Assembly: GCF_029697505.1 (NCBI RefSeq)
Contig: NZ_JARJEF010000014.1
Coordinates: 19,726 to 83,725, forward strand
Source: Pseudophaeobacter profundi
Lineage (GTDB): Bacteria; Pseudomonadota; Alphaproteobacteria; Rhodobacterales; Rhodobacteraceae
Direction of reading: 5' to 3'
Length of the DNA: 64,000 bases
Below are positions 17,001 through 26,161 of this stretch, piece by piece. The notes beneath the pieces are model-generated. The model searched no databases. It saw only the letters and a list, made by a program, of their open reading frames with translations, and had not been told where the DNA came from. Each line of letters begins with the position of its first letter. Position 1 is the stretch's first letter. A program made the translations under genes and the position numbers.

Positions 17001-20000
17001 TGATCGCCGCGTCCAGATGCGCCCGCACCGCGTCCAGATCGGGGCTGGCCCCCATCGAGGCGGTCCGGCCCTTTTGTGCCTTGGCCGCGGCGGCGGCGCG
17101 CAGGGTGGCAAATGTGCCGTCATCCTTGCCTGCGACAAATTTTTCCAGTTCGCCATAGTTCTTGAAGGCCGCCACCACATCGGTATCAACCGCCGCCAGC
17201 ACATCGTCCTTTTTCAGCTTGGCCATCTCGGCCCGCATCTCGATGAGGGTCTTGGCCACATCCGCCGTTGCATCCCCTGCGATGATGCTTTCCTTTGCGC
17301 TTTTGTAATCGCGCGCCGCCGCTTCGGTGCTGGCCTGGCGCAACTGGCTGTCACAGATGGCCAGTTCATCAACCGCCGCCGCAGCATCGGGCAGTTTGCG
17401 CAGTTCTTTCAGCCGGGCCACCAGCGCATCGCGCCTGGTCTTATAGGCAAGATAATCATCGGCCCGGGTCTTATAGGCGGGCCAGTCGCCCTGATTGGCC
17501 GCCAGGATCCGGGTGGCGCTGTCAAATTTGCGCATAATCGCATCCGAGGCAGCACTGGCAGAGGCGGCCTCCATCCGGGTGATCACATCGTCGATGCCCG
17601 CCTTGCCGGCATGGGCCTTGAAATCATTCAGCTTGGCATCAAAGAGCGCGCGCATATCCACATAGGCCTTGGCCTTTTTACCGCGCGCCTCAAGGTCATT
17701 GCATTCGCGCCGCGCTAGCGTCAGCTTTTCAGCCGCCTGCACCACATCCGGTTCCACCCCCGGCTGACAGGCATCATAGGCTGCCTGACAGCGGTCAATC
17801 CCCGCCTGCAACAGCGCCTTCACATTCGCGGGCAGGGCGTTGAGCTTGGTCAGGGCAGTGTTCACCTTGCCCAGAAGAAAGGTTGTGTCCCCCTCACGAT
17901 CAAGCAGCAGATCCACCTGATCGGCCAGCGCGGGGATCTTGTTCAGCAGCCGGACCGCCGCCTCGTAGTCTTCACCGGCGGCCTTGGCGACGGCCTCGTC
18001 ATAGGTGGTTCCCAATTCATCAATGCAGGCTTGGATCGGTGCCCGGGGGGAGGCCTTGGTGCGGCGCGGGGTGACCAGCACCAGCCGGTCGGCCTGGATC
18101 GCCCGGTAATGGGCAAGATCATCGGCCAGAACCTCCAGCGCATCGCCCCGGCTGAGGAAAGAGACAATACCGCTGGCCGCCTTTTTGAAGTCGAACCTGG
18201 CTGCCTCGGCTTCGGCTGCGCTGATCTCTGCCTCCATCTCGGCCAGCTTGGTCTTGACCGGATCAACATTCTTCAGCGCATGGGCCTTGATCGGCACCAG
18301 ACGGGCGGCAAACAGCGGATGCTGCTGGTCCCAGGTCTGCTTGTCCAGGGTCAGCTGTTTGATCTGTGGCTCAAGATCGCCCAGCAGCCCCTCGGCCGCT
18401 TTGGCAGCCTGCTCGATCTCTGTGGCCTTTTTCTCCGGGTCCGGGCTCAGCAGTGCCTCAGCCTGGTGCAGCACAGTGGCCCAATCCTCTGGGCTGGGGC
18501 TGCCAAAGGCAGCGATCAGCCCTTCAATCCGGGTCAGCCCGCCCCGGGCCGCATCAATTTTTTCCAAAGCCTGCTTTTTCACCGGGTCATCGGTGCTCTG
18601 CGCCAGTGGATCGGCCTCTGGTGCGGCTTTGGGACTGGCTGTGGGACTGGCCTCCGGGGCTGCCTTCGCAGCCACTTCAGGTGCCGCCTCCGGTTCCGCC
18701 ACCGGAGGAACTTCTGGCGGAGCCGCTGGAGGAGCTTCAGGCGCCGCCTCCGGTTCCGGTCCACTCTCTGGGGCGACAGCTTTCTTCTGCGGCGGGGCCG
18801 GGGGGCTGGTCGGACCGGCGGCGGTCCTCCCTGGTTTGACCTTTTGCCCAGAGGCCGGTGTCGTCTCACTGTCCAGAAGCGGGCGCAGACGGCCTGCAAT
18901 CATATTGGCGGTGTCAAAATCGCCACTCCGGGCCGCCTTCAGCGCCATTTCCCAGGCCGCCGCAACCTTGGCGGCACGCGGGTCATCGCGGTTCTGCAGA
19001 TCGGCCACCACAGGACCATAGCGCGCCACGGTCTTGTCCCAGGCGGCCCCAGTCTGGGCGCTGTCATCCCCGGCCTCCATGGCCTCGGCGGCGGCATTCT
19101 TGGCGGCAACAGCCGCCTGCGACAGCAGCGCCGAAAGCGGCCCGACGGCTTTCAGCGCCGCCCCAAAGTCCCCCTCGCGGGCCTTGCCCTTGGCAAAGTC
19201 CCAGACCGCCTTGATCTTGTCGAGATCCCCATGACCGGCTGTCAGGGTCTTTTGCACATGCGGGTCCAGCTTGACAAAACTCGCCTGCCAGCGCGCGGCC
19301 TGCGGATCGGTGCTCTCGGGACTGGGCGGAGTACTGGGATCAGAACTGGGGGCAGAATCCGCCTTGGATTTTTCGATCTGCTGCAGCGCCTTTTCGAGTT
19401 TGTCCAGCAGTCCCGACGCCTTGGCAGGATCGCCCTTGGCCAAATTCTGCACCGCCAGGGTCAGCCCCTCGATCAACTTGGCGCGCACCGGCCCGTCCTC
19501 CAGGGCGGCAATGCCCTGCTGCAGGCCCTTGCTGCGCGCCTTCAGCGCCGCAAGCTCTGCCGCCGCCTCTGGGCTGGGGGCGTCCTGCGCGGCCGCAGGC
19601 GCATCAGGGGCGGGAGCCTCCGGAGGCGCGGTCGCAGGGGTCGGGGCTGGATTTGCCGCCTGATCTTCGGCCTGATCTTCGGCATCCAGCGTGAATTCCG
19701 CCTCGCCGGGGGCCTGCACCGCCAGCTTCATCGTCAGATCATTGCTGCGAAAGAAGAGACGGAAGTTTTTCACCAAACCGGCCGGCGGATCACTGCGGCA
19801 GGCCAGTTTTACCACCTGGCCATCCACCGTCAGGGTGCCGTAGCAAGATTTTTTCGGCTGCACGCCCGGCATTTTCTTGACCTGCAACAGCAGTTTGTCG
19901 CCGCCCCGCTCTTTATGCATGATCAAGGCGCAGTCTTCCGGCTTTTTACCCAGGGCCAGTGCAAAACTCAGTTCTTTGTTGCGGGCCAGTTTGAGCTTTT

Positions 20001-20037
20001 TCTTCAGTTCCTGCGCGGATTCCTTGTCTAACGGCAC
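14074..20037 (-). CDS. Giant (1987-aa) helical protein with C-terminal HEAGH metallopeptidase-like domain
   Basis: I do not recognise the whole protein. The N-terminal 110 residues are Lys-rich (KKKLKLARNKELSFALALG) and look like a compact domain. Next come an Ala/Pro/Glu-rich linker, a long helical region, a second Pro/Ala/Glu-rich linker (about 430-480) and more than 1000 residues of Ala/Lys/Asp-rich helix, probably spectrin-like or coiled coil. The last 250 residues are globular and hold LHEAGHAVDD, with HEAGH at residues 1817-1821. GEWFSELYAAYH about 140 residues later could supply the third zinc ligand. No signal peptide is seen. The start is GTG 20037 after GGGGGA; the open frame extends upstream without a better start. 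It is one of the largest genes here and heads an operon with the CpXC gene. A secreted or injected toxin, or a structural protein, are both possible. Confidence 0.75.
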   Translation of the reverse strand: MPLDKESAQELKKKLKLARNKELSFALALGKKPEDCALIMHKERGGDKLLLQVKKMPGVQPKKSCYGTLTVDGQVVKLACRSDPPAGLVKNFRLFFRSNDLTMKLAVQAPGEAEFTLDAEDQAEDQAANPAPTPATAPPEAPAPDAPAAAQDAPSPEAAAELAALKARSKGLQQGIAALEDGPVRAKLIEGLTLAVQNLAKGDPAKASGLLDKLEKALQQIEKSKADSAPSSDPSTPPSPESTDPQAARWQASFVKLDPHVQKTLTAGHGDLDKIKAVWDFAKGKAREGDFGAALKAVGPLSALLSQAAVAAKNAAAEAMEAGDDSAQTGAAWDKTVARYGPVVADLQNRDDPRAAKVAAAWEMALKAARSGDFDTANMIAGRLRPLLDSETTPASGQKVKPGRTAAGPTSPPAPPQKKAVAPESGPEPEAAPEAPPAAPPEVPPVAEPEAAPEVAAKAAPEASPTASPKAAPEADPLAQSTDDPVKKQALEKIDAARGGLTRIEGLIAAFGSPSPEDWATVLHQAEALLSPDPEKKATEIEQAAKAAEGLLGDLEPQIKQLTLDKQTWDQQHPLFAARLVPIKAHALKNVDPVKTKLAEMEAEISAAEAEAARFDFKKAASGIVSFLSRGDALEVLADDLAHYRAIQADRLVLVTPRRTKASPRAPIQACIDELGTTYDEAVAKAAGEDYEAAVRLLNKIPALADQVDLLLDREGDTTFLLGKVNTALTKLNALPANVKALLQAGIDRCQAAYDACQPGVEPDVVQAAEKLTLARRECNDLEARGKKAKAYVDMRALFDAKLNDFKAHAGKAGIDDVITRMEAASASAASDAIMRKFDSATRILAANQGDWPAYKTRADDYLAYKTRRDALVARLKELRKLPDAAAAVDELAICDSQLRQASTEAAARDYKSAKESIIAGDATADVAKTLIEMRAEMAKLKKDDVLAAVDTDVVAAFKNYGELEKFVAGKDDGTFATLRAAAAAKAQKGRTASMGASPDLDAVRAHLDAAIKQLEAVLQQAACKGAFDSLRSAIRPAVETELKTGSDANDSCLASDLQAINALLTAADQAVVAPGLDFATGLEKLNAAQALVPGARKKLALYIAAGPLKTRLAASERRLIRSRDKALTYTNPIDAKESLQIEVDKVAGFRASFDTDWAAGKYAAALAKLKADAKRGSAYEAVRADYVTAIQRRQEWIYDDEVNIAGDPLVQKERDEIAAAKVKIANLLQQRAFAAASKVANDDSFAIDRGKAILAARTAYDPKRAAAEAKVQEAETEAGRVSSNAGLTAQAAALRTRYSQAHAETAVPKRRFDTARPEMEALATDCQPVIDACKSYKLFVDGSQAAATRIQAVKDHAQAKFITPLIARIDGKYANMMELAAQGHMNQAKALLDVLPQDCEDALAAARNSAALAAVSDDLDGAEDGDTAAISKAIADLRAVFDTLKWESEAEYAKGLEAAERQVDAVEEQLTSDPAAAKAAIPAALKACEALQVEISHHKHLAELATRVISRITSTTAPFVKYSIIAEDADALKAAVAAALKDARTGGDPAGASTAIETVMDRHHALMRMAARHDQLLKDCDALETQHAALLGSEHRYAIRADLERLSGEVVQARAAASKRDHDSAEAHVKTAQALAVDAVAKDKMADNKAPDPANIKKILERPDGDKQLDEMIKGLDASVQRRVLRVAFEAKYGCKLNIYAAAVDDDATRHQAANLVADGSKKGPNIRRLYEVMSVLPPQDTRDNASMQIFGYEDVASQEGSYYGGDAKEVVMREGNASLSSVYGFGRPHEVGEVDPDCEPADQDQVDFFSWNTLHEAGHAVDDQRSFMKGVAGNAAYGGWQEHGGNVKPVADAIAGHYSYDADYVAQYASGNADPAQPECPADVDPEIWEQRRSKCCAHVDMARATNDPWASATIAAKLNIAGRVYHESYDGGSWSSYAFAARKQAISGYQFRAPGEWFSELYAAYHSKKLKDQHPAVAWLKTLV

Positions 20038-20584
20038 AACATCCCCCCAACCAATTAACAGATAACAAACATAAAATTCGACAATACCGGGGCCGCAACA
20101 CGACGCCATCCCCGCCAAGATGCACTCAGATCCCGGTTCGGTCCAGTTTTTTACCACCCCGCAAGGGCAGCCCCCCGACAGGACGGGATCAGCAAGCCGA
20201 CGAGAGCAGCGCCGCAACAGCAAAGACAGAGAAGGGCCGACGGCCAAAACGCAGACGCGGGGCCCTTGGGCCCCGCGTCTGGTAAAGAGTTTGGTACTGA
20301 AAAGAACTTGTCGACACACCACCACTCACGGTTAAGCAAAACTGTCGGACTCATCATGAGTTTAGGCACTAGCCTTCAGGTGTCAATATGATACTTTACC
20401 CGCTCCCCTGTTTGCCTTTGGGCTGTTTACTTTTTCGGCATCTTCGCAGACACGGTCCATCCTGGCGATCTCCGCCTCGCAATCAGACCCAGCACGTTTC
20501 CAAAGTTGGCACTGTGCTGGGGCAAGGGCTGCACGGTTTGGAGAACGGCACCAAAGATGTCACTGATTTAAAGTTAGAAAGATC
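20038..20584. other. Divergent intergenic region between the giant gene and the winged-helix gene
   Basis: No gene supported. It contains the strong hairpin at 20252-20281 and AT-richer sequence at about 20330-20400. Promoters for the two divergent genes must lie here. Confidence 0.4.
20252..20281. terminator. Very GC-rich 14-bp hairpin upstream of the giant gene
   Basis: CAGACGCGGGGCCC pairs perfectly with GGGCCCCGCGTCTG across two bases. There is no T-run on either side. It lies about 215 bases upstream of the giant gene start, where a terminator is not expected, so it could be a leader structure or a relic of a lost gene end. Confidence 0.5.
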
Positions 20585-20878
20585 ATGTCTGAAATTTCAA
20601 AACTGCTGGAACTGAGAAAACTGCTCTTGGACATGGAAGATTCCATGGGCCTGCAAGATCTCTCCACGGTTGAACGCGACATCTATTATGTGGCCAACGA
20701 CCATGCCCGCAGCGCAGGCACGGTGAAAACCACCACCCTGCAGGACCATGCCCTGCTGGCCAATGTATCACGGCCAACCTTTTTCCGGGCGCTCAAATCC
20801 CTGCAGGGCAAGGGGTATCTGGAACACTGCAAGGACTCTGTCCGGGGCTATTATACCGTTAAAACCCCGGCGAAATAG
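20585..20878 (+). CDS. Small winged-helix DNA-binding protein
   Basis: A 97-residue protein. STVERDIYYVANDHARS resembles the start of a winged-helix fold, followed by an HTH (LLANVSRPTFFRALKSLQGKGYLE) and a wing with a final strand (GYYTVKT). It has the size and layout of small MarR-like or single-domain regulators found in roseobacters. There is no sensor domain. It is followed 30 bases later by a membrane protein gene in the same direction, and the divergent giant gene may be a target. Target genes cannot be told from sequence. Confidence 0.65.
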   Translation: MSEISKLLELRKLLLDMEDSMGLQDLSTVERDIYYVANDHARSAGTVKTTTLQDHALLANVSRPTFFRALKSLQGKGYLEHCKDSVRGYYTVKTPAK

Positions 20879-20908
20879 CCCTCGGGGGGAAACTGCGAAA
20901 GGGCTAAA

Positions 20909-21478
20909 TTGGCACGAGGAAAAACAGGGGCATTGCAAAGGCTGGCCACAGAGACATGCATTGTCTCGCTGGCCTATCTGAGTGCTTTCTTTGCCACCTT
21001 TGAAATCCTGATGCCGCTGCAAAACCTGTTTTTTGCCAAATCTGCCCATTCTGCCAGCCTGTTGTTCCTGCCACATGGGGTGCGGGTGCTAACGGCCTGG
21101 CTGCTGGGCTGGCGCGCACCGCTGGTGCTGCTGCCGGGGGTGAGTTTTGTCTTTTTCTATGTGGCCGGCTGGGGGGCGCTGACGCCAAGCCGACTGGCCG
21201 CCATTGCCATTGCTGTCTGCATCCCCACCCTCTGTTTCCAGCTGCTGCGCCTGCTGGGCCACGATCTGCGCCCCGCCCCGGGCAAGCCCCCCTGCTGGCC
21301 CTGCATCATGGCGGTTGGGCTGATGATTGCCATCGCCACCTCGCTGCTGACCAACTATGCCTTTGGCAGCCCACCGATGGATTATGCCGCCTATCTGATT
21401 GGCGATATCGGCGGATTGTTTTTCCTGATGCTGATATTGATGGTGATCTTTCGCAGGCTGCGCAGCTACGGCCTCTAG
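20909..21478 (+). CDS. Integral membrane protein of unknown function (MASE1-like layout)
   Basis: A 189-residue protein with about five hydrophobic segments, in the stretches at about 18-38, 45-65, 70-92, 95-115 and 130-178. SASLLFLPHGVRVLTAWLLGW resembles the entry of MASE1-like sensory membrane domains, but no output domain is attached. The start is TTG 20909 with AAAGGG 5 bases upstream; no in-frame ATG allows a full first segment. It lies between the winged-helix gene and the convergent chemotaxis receptor. Function not known. Confidence 0.6.
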   Translation: MARGKTGALQRLATETCIVSLAYLSAFFATFEILMPLQNLFFAKSAHSASLLFLPHGVRVLTAWLLGWRAPLVLLPGVSFVFFYVAGWGALTPSRLAAIAIAVCIPTLCFQLLRLLGHDLRPAPGKPPCWPCIMAVGLMIAIATSLLTNYAFGSPPMDYAAYLIGDIGGLFFLMLILMVIFRRLRSYGL

Positions 21479-21566
21479 AGCCTGCGCCCGGCCTGTGCGA
21501 CGATGCCCGGCCTGCACGCCTCGGTGCTATCAGCCGGGTTTGCGCACCGTGCTCTCGCCTGGGCGT

Positions 21567-24254
21567 TCAACCTGCCTGGCGCAGGGCACCCCCCAGGCCT
21601 GTGTCCTGACCTGTGTCCTGACCTGCGTCCTGATCTGCCAGTATGGCCCCCGCGGCCAGTTCTGTGCGGAACCCGCCAAGCGCCGCATCCATCGCCTGCG
21701 CCTCTTGGGACAGGCCAATACTGGAAGAGGTGACCTCCTCAAACAGGGCCGCGTTCTTGGCGGTGGCATCGTCCAGATTGCTCATCGCCGCATTGATTTC
21801 CTTCAGGCTGCCCGATTGTTCCGAAGAGGCGCGAGAGATTTCCTGCATCAGGGCCGCAGCCCCGGTGACCGAGGTCGAAATCTCGCCGATGACCTCGCCG
21901 GTGCGGGCCACCAGATCGGCGCCCATCTCGACGTTTTCGCCGCTTTCAGCCACCAGGCTGGCGATCTCGGTGGCCGCTTCCTTGGAGCGATGCGCCAGGC
22001 TGCGCACCTCTGAGGCCACCACGGCAAAGCCCTTGCCCACCTCGCCGGCCCGGGCCGCTTCGACCCCGGCATTCAGCGCCAGAAGATTGGTCTGCTGGGC
22101 GATACTGTCGATCATGCCGATGATCTGGGAAATCTTGTGCGAACTCTCCTTGATGCTCTCCATGGCCGCATGGGTGCGCTGCACCACATCCAGGCTTTCG
22201 CTGGCATTGCGGCGGGCCAGCTCGACCGAGGCCGAGGCCTCGCCAGAGGCGGTGGCCGTCTGGGCAATCGAAACCGACAGCTGGTTCACCGCCGCCGCCG
22301 TGCCGGCCAGGGTCTGGGCGGTGCGTTCCGAACGTTCCGACAGATCCCGCGAGGCGGCAGAGATTTCCGAGGTGCCGCCGGCAATCGATTTGCCGCTGAG
22401 GCTGAGGCTGCTGACCGATTTGGCCAATCCTTCCAGCGCCGCGTTGAAGTCATCGCGCAGCTTGGCATAGCCGGCGCTCATCTCATCCTGGATGCGAATG
22501 GTCAGATCACCCTGCGACAGCTGTTCCAGCCCCCGCCCCAGGGCGGCAACTGCAGCGGTCTGATCGGCCTGGCGCTTTGCCCGCTCGGCCTCGGCGGTCC
22601 TGGAGATCTGCTCTTTTTCCACCAACCCGTCACGGAACACCGACAGCGCCCGGGCAATACGGTAGATTTCATCGCTGGCCCGCTCGAACCCGGTCACCGG
22701 GCTCAGATCGCCCTCGGCCAGATGTTCGGTGGTTTCGCTGATCCTGGCCAGGGGCCGGGTGATCAGCAGCCGGGTCAGCAGCAGGGCCAGGATCACCACC
22801 CCGGCCGAAAGCAGCATCAACAGCTGCATGCGTTGCTGGGCGCGGGTCATGTCCTGGGTGATCCCATTGGCCATTTCGGCAATTTCAGCCTGGCTGACGG
22901 CGCCCAGTTCAGAGGCATGACGGGCAATGCTCAAGACCACCTCGGCGGTCTGCTGCGAAGCCAGGCCAGCGGCCTGATCCGCCTTGAGCGACCCCACCTG
23001 AAACGCCGCAACCCCCTGGGCCGGATCGGCCAGGGCAATCAGGCCTTCCAGTTCAGGTGCCAGGCTGCCATCGGCAAAATCAACATAGCTGGCCAATGCC
23101 TCGGCGGCCTTTTGAAACGGCGCGATACTGGCTTCTGCCTCGGCGACATCCGTCGCGGCAATCACATCCAGTGCGGCCAGCTGAAAGGCGCTGATGGCAC
23201 CGTTCACCCGCAAGAGTTCATGCAGCACCCCGACCTGATTATCCAACAGGTCCTGAATAGCCGCTTCATTGTTGTCACTGGCCTGGCTGGCGGCGATCGA
23301 CAGGGTAAAGACCATCTTGTCCAGGGCGCGCGACAGCGGCGCCGAACTGGTCCGGCGCGCCTTCATCACGACTTTTCGGTTTTCCTTTTGATCCTTGCGG
23401 CTGGCGTTCAAGGTGCCTTTGAAAACCTCGACCCCGGCCCGGACCTGCTTGGCGCCAAAGCCATCCAGGCCGATCTCTTCCAGCTGATCCATCACCGGCT
23501 CCAGATGGGCCAGGGCCTGCGTCGCCATTTCCTCCAGCGCCTTGCGGGTTTTCACATCCCGCACATGGCCAAGCGCCAGGGCCGCGCCCGACAACAGGTT
23601 GATATCGCCGCGCGCTTCCAGCAGGGCCTGCAAGCCGCCGAACTGTTTTTCCACCAGATCGCTCAGCACGCCATCCACCTGCAGGATGGTCTCGCCGCCG
23701 CCCTGCATCAGATTGCTATAGGCAATATCGGCCACCCCCAGCAATTTTGCCTGGAGGGCTTCGCTATAGCCCTGCAGCTCGGCGGTCTGAGTGTCGATCC
23801 AGGCCCGGTTGCGAAAGGCGCTGTTGCGCGCGGTCAGCAGGCTTTGCAGGGTCTCGCTGACCTCGACGGCCTCCGCCCGGAACCGCGTCTGGGCACTGGC
23901 GGGCAGAGTGCCGATACTGGCGTCCAGATCGGCCGCAGCCTGGGCCACGCTCTCTTTGGCGCTGGCCAGATCCTCCGCGTTCTGGGACAGCAGAATCCGG
24001 GTCATGGCATTTTTGCTCTGGTTGGCGGCCACCCCCAGCCTCTGGCTCATCTCCAGCTGCGGCAGCTTTTGCCCCGACAGCTGCTGCATCTGGCTGCCCA
24101 CATCGGTAAAGACCAGCGAGACCAGCACCCCGCTCACCGCCGAAGCCGCCCCCATGGCCAGGAGGATCAGAGTGATCTTGGCGCCAATGCTGGAAAAGGG
24201 CCGCCATGCACGGGTTGCCTTGGCAGGTTTTGCTGCCGCTTTGTCTGCTGTCAT
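21567..24254 (-). CDS. Methyl-accepting chemotaxis protein
   Basis: An 895-residue inner-membrane receptor. TM1 ([21 protein letters not shown]) is at about 28-50, a large sensory region of about 400 residues follows, TM2 is near 480-500, then a HAMP ([19 protein letters not shown]) and a second HAMP-like unit ([17 protein letters not shown]). The signalling tip is the conserved hairpin [20 protein letters not shown]. The C-terminal tail repeats [11 protein letters not shown], encoded by short tandem DNA repeats near 21597-21635. The start is ATG 24254 ([12 protein letters not shown]); the open frame extends further upstream but looks non-coding. No che genes are near, so it must use the host's chemotaxis proteins. 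Confidence 0.9.
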   Translation of the reverse strand: MTADKAAAKPAKATRAWRPFSSIGAKITLILLAMGAASAVSGVLVSLVFTDVGSQMQQLSGQKLPQLEMSQRLGVAANQSKNAMTRILLSQNAEDLASAKESVAQAAADLDASIGTLPASAQTRFRAEAVEVSETLQSLLTARNSAFRNRAWIDTQTAELQGYSEALQAKLLGVADIAYSNLMQGGGETILQVDGVLSDLVEKQFGGLQALLEARGDINLLSGAALALGHVRDVKTRKALEEMATQALAHLEPVMDQLEEIGLDGFGAKQVRAGVEVFKGTLNASRKDQKENRKVVMKARRTSSAPLSRALDKMVFTLSIAASQASDNNEAAIQDLLDNQVGVLHELLRVNGAISAFQLAALDVIAATDVAEAEASIAPFQKAAEALASYVDFADGSLAPELEGLIALADPAQGVAAFQVGSLKADQAAGLASQQTAEVVLSIARHASELGAVSQAEIAEMANGITQDMTRAQQRMQLLMLLSAGVVILALLLTRLLITRPLARISETTEHLAEGDLSPVTGFERASDEIYRIARALSVFRDGLVEKEQISRTAEAERAKRQADQTAAVAALGRGLEQLSQGDLTIRIQDEMSAGYAKLRDDFNAALEGLAKSVSSLSLSGKSIAGGTSEISAASRDLSERSERTAQTLAGTAAAVNQLSVSIAQTATASGEASASVELARRNASESLDVVQRTHAAMESIKESSHKISQIIGMIDSIAQQTNLLALNAGVEAARAGEVGKGFAVVASEVRSLAHRSKEAATEIASLVAESGENVEMGADLVARTGEVIGEISTSVTGAAALMQEISRASSEQSGSLKEINAAMSNLDDATAKNAALFEEVTSSSIGLSQEAQAMDAALGGFRTELAAGAILADQDAGQDTGQDTGLGGALRQAG

Positions 24255-24897
24255 GATCTCTTTTGCCTTCCCTACTCGGTGCCACCCGTCACGCGGGCCG
24301 CGGCACGGCCTGGGCCAGATCACCCCAAGCGGGAGGCAGGCCTTTCACAGCCAAGCCACAAGAGAGTAAAAAAACCATGAGGGAGGGCAGGAAAGCCATG
24401 AAACTTTTAGCCACTCTTGGACCCAGCGCCCAGCAAATGGGCAAGGGGAACAGGCCTGTTTCATATCCCAAAAGGCAAAGGTGAGCCATATGCCGCCTCG
24501 GCAAGAAGGCGCTGGATTTTGCAACCTATGACCAGTTGCAAAACGGGCGCCTCAAACGCCCCGGCCTCGATCTTTGCTAGCCACCAGTCTTCAATTCTAC
24601 GGTGTTCTTGCATGCTCAGTTGCGTATAGATCGCTCTCATGCGATAGTCATCACATTAGATAACACATTGTTTTTAGCAAAAGTATCAGTTGAGGGTAGC
24701 GCGTGCCCCAGCTGAGGAAATTACAGTGATAATCTGTGTTATGCAAAATTGTCTGATATTCCGTTCCGTCACATGGCATTGGCAGATTTTGTTGGATTGT
24801 TTGAGGTTCAACATGAGGCATTCATGCATAGGTTCGAGTCGACAATTCGCTTTGCCACCCCGCTTGTGTCGAGCGTTAAACCTCAGCGCCTTAACCT
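24255..24897. other. Gene-free stretch upstream of the chemotaxis receptor
   Basis: No coding region or RNA recognised. Base composition becomes more AT-rich from about 24590, marking the change from the receptor region into an accessory patch. Confidence 0.4.
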
Positions 24898-25270
24898 TTA
24901 TTCCTTTTGTCGTCCCTTGACGTTTTCCCCAGGAGAGCGGGAATTGTCTGCGTCTTCTGGCAAGGTCAGTACTGGAACTAGATCCGCTTTGTTCTTGATC
25001 AGGTCGGCGACTGTGCTGCGATCTAGGACGCTTAGAAATGCATCGACTGCTTCGGCAAAGACCCATTGCAGCCCGCACTGGGGTTGGATCAGGCATTATC
25101 CACAATTGGCGGTTTCGAAGCTTTCTTCCATGATCCGCACCACTTGCCCAACATTGATGTTGTCAGCCAGACCTGTCTTCAAGGTTGGATGCATCTTAGC
25201 ACACTTTCCAATTTTGTCGGACCACTTCAAGTTTCCGGATCATTTGACTATGTCGCGTTTAGCCGCCTTT
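24898..25270 (-). pseudogene. NsrR-like Rrf2-family regulator, decayed
   Basis: Read on the minus strand, one frame gives LADNINVGQVVRIMEESFE, then an in-frame stop at about 25096, then CLIQPQCGLQWVFAEAV, then DAFLSVLDRSTVADLI and a 31-residue tail ending in TAA at 24898. The cysteine spacing and the LSVLDRSTVADLI end match the C-terminal half of Rrf2 regulators of the NsrR type (nitric-oxide-responsive Fe-S repressors). One of the usual three cysteine contexts is broken by the stop and a small deletion. The N-terminal HTH half can only be guessed in shifted frames (MIRKLEVVRQN), so at least one frameshift is present. It is not a functional gene. Confidence 0.6.
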
Positions 25271-25418
25271 CATATTATCGTACTGGGGGCCGTGCCCTAA
25301 CGCAGGTTGCGTTGAATTTCTTGCGATTATGCGCGTTCAGACCTTATTGAAAAGCGCCGGGAGCTAATGCGAATGTGGTCGCAGTTCGTTACATCCCGGT
25401 GCAGCTAGAAGGCCGAAA

Positions 25419-26114
25419 ATGCAGATCATTGCCATAAATGAACCAGAGCTCTGCTATCTCGGGCTATTCCGAATGGCCCTCAGTGAGACCAACTTGGAAG
25501 AGCGCCTAACAGCCATAACGGCAGTGCGGCATGATGTGATCGGTGGACGCCTTGAACTCTTGCCAGACGGGACGGACGGCGGCTGGGTAAATGAGCCGGA
25601 AAATGCCAACTTGGCCCTTTGGGTCGCCAAAACGTCGGTAGTCCGGCATGAAGCTACCCACATGCTTGCCGATATCCAGCGGCGATATGAGGATAGGAAC
25701 GAACGCAAGCTCAACGTTGCCGAGCACATCGGAAAGCTCGTTTACCTTTCTATTCAGGATCAGAAAAATCAAGGGCTTCAAGTACGAGGCGGAATACTTG
25801 AACAAGTTTCAGACATCGCAAAAGAAAATGGCATCCGTGGCGCCAGGGACAAGGACACCCTGCGCAAAATATGGAATGCCTATCGGGGCGTCGTACATTT
25901 GGGCATAGCAATGGATTATTGCGAAGAAGCCGCAGACCCGGCTCTAAATGTCCTGCATGTTGCAGAACACTTCAGGAAAGCGCTGTGTGAAAACGCACCC
26001 CAGAAGACCAAAGATCCCTATGTGGATCAAGGCGATCAAATTTCCTTTGCATACAAATCAGACACTTGGGGACCCCGATTTAGAGATCGGGGACTGCCGT
26101 TCACCGTCGGGTAA
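25419..26114 (+). CDS. Hypothetical protein upstream of a recombinase module
   Basis: A 231-residue soluble, mostly helical protein that I do not recognise. It has no signal peptide or membrane segment. Regions of note are VRHEATHMLADIQRRYEDRNERKLNVAEHI, where HEATH is a histidine pair around a Glu but has no other protease feature, and YRGVVHLGIAMDYCEE near the C-terminus. Its base composition is less GC-rich than that of the flanking plasmid genes. It ends 47 bases before the first AlpA-like gene of the integrase module and is probably cargo or an accessory of that element. Confidence 0.55.
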   Translation: MQIIAINEPELCYLGLFRMALSETNLEERLTAITAVRHDVIGGRLELLPDGTDGGWVNEPENANLALWVAKTSVVRHEATHMLADIQRRYEDRNERKLNVAEHIGKLVYLSIQDQKNQGLQVRGGILEQVSDIAKENGIRGARDKDTLRKIWNAYRGVVHLGIAMDYCEEAADPALNVLHVAEHFRKALCENAPQKTKDPYVDQGDQISFAYKSDTWGPRFRDRGLPFTVG

Positions 26115-26161
26115 CTGCACTTCATTCGTCGTAACCGAAAACGACGAAAGGAGAGCAAACA

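Noticed and set aside
18031-20031. Long open frame (666 codons) on the plus strand opposite the giant gene
   Set aside because: It is the mirror of the giant gene's GC-rich codons, has an Arg/Gly/Leu-rich composition, no motif and no ribosome-binding site.
22137-24380. 747-codon open frame antisense to the chemotaxis receptor
   Set aside because: The receptor on the other strand has all conserved motifs; the antisense product is low-complexity His/Gln/Gly-rich and unlike any protein.
25649-25700. HEATH in the 25419-26114 protein as a metalloprotease site
   Set aside because: It has the His-Glu-x-x-His spacing, but no surrounding hydrophobic helix pattern or later zinc ligand is apparent; not enough to call a peptidase.
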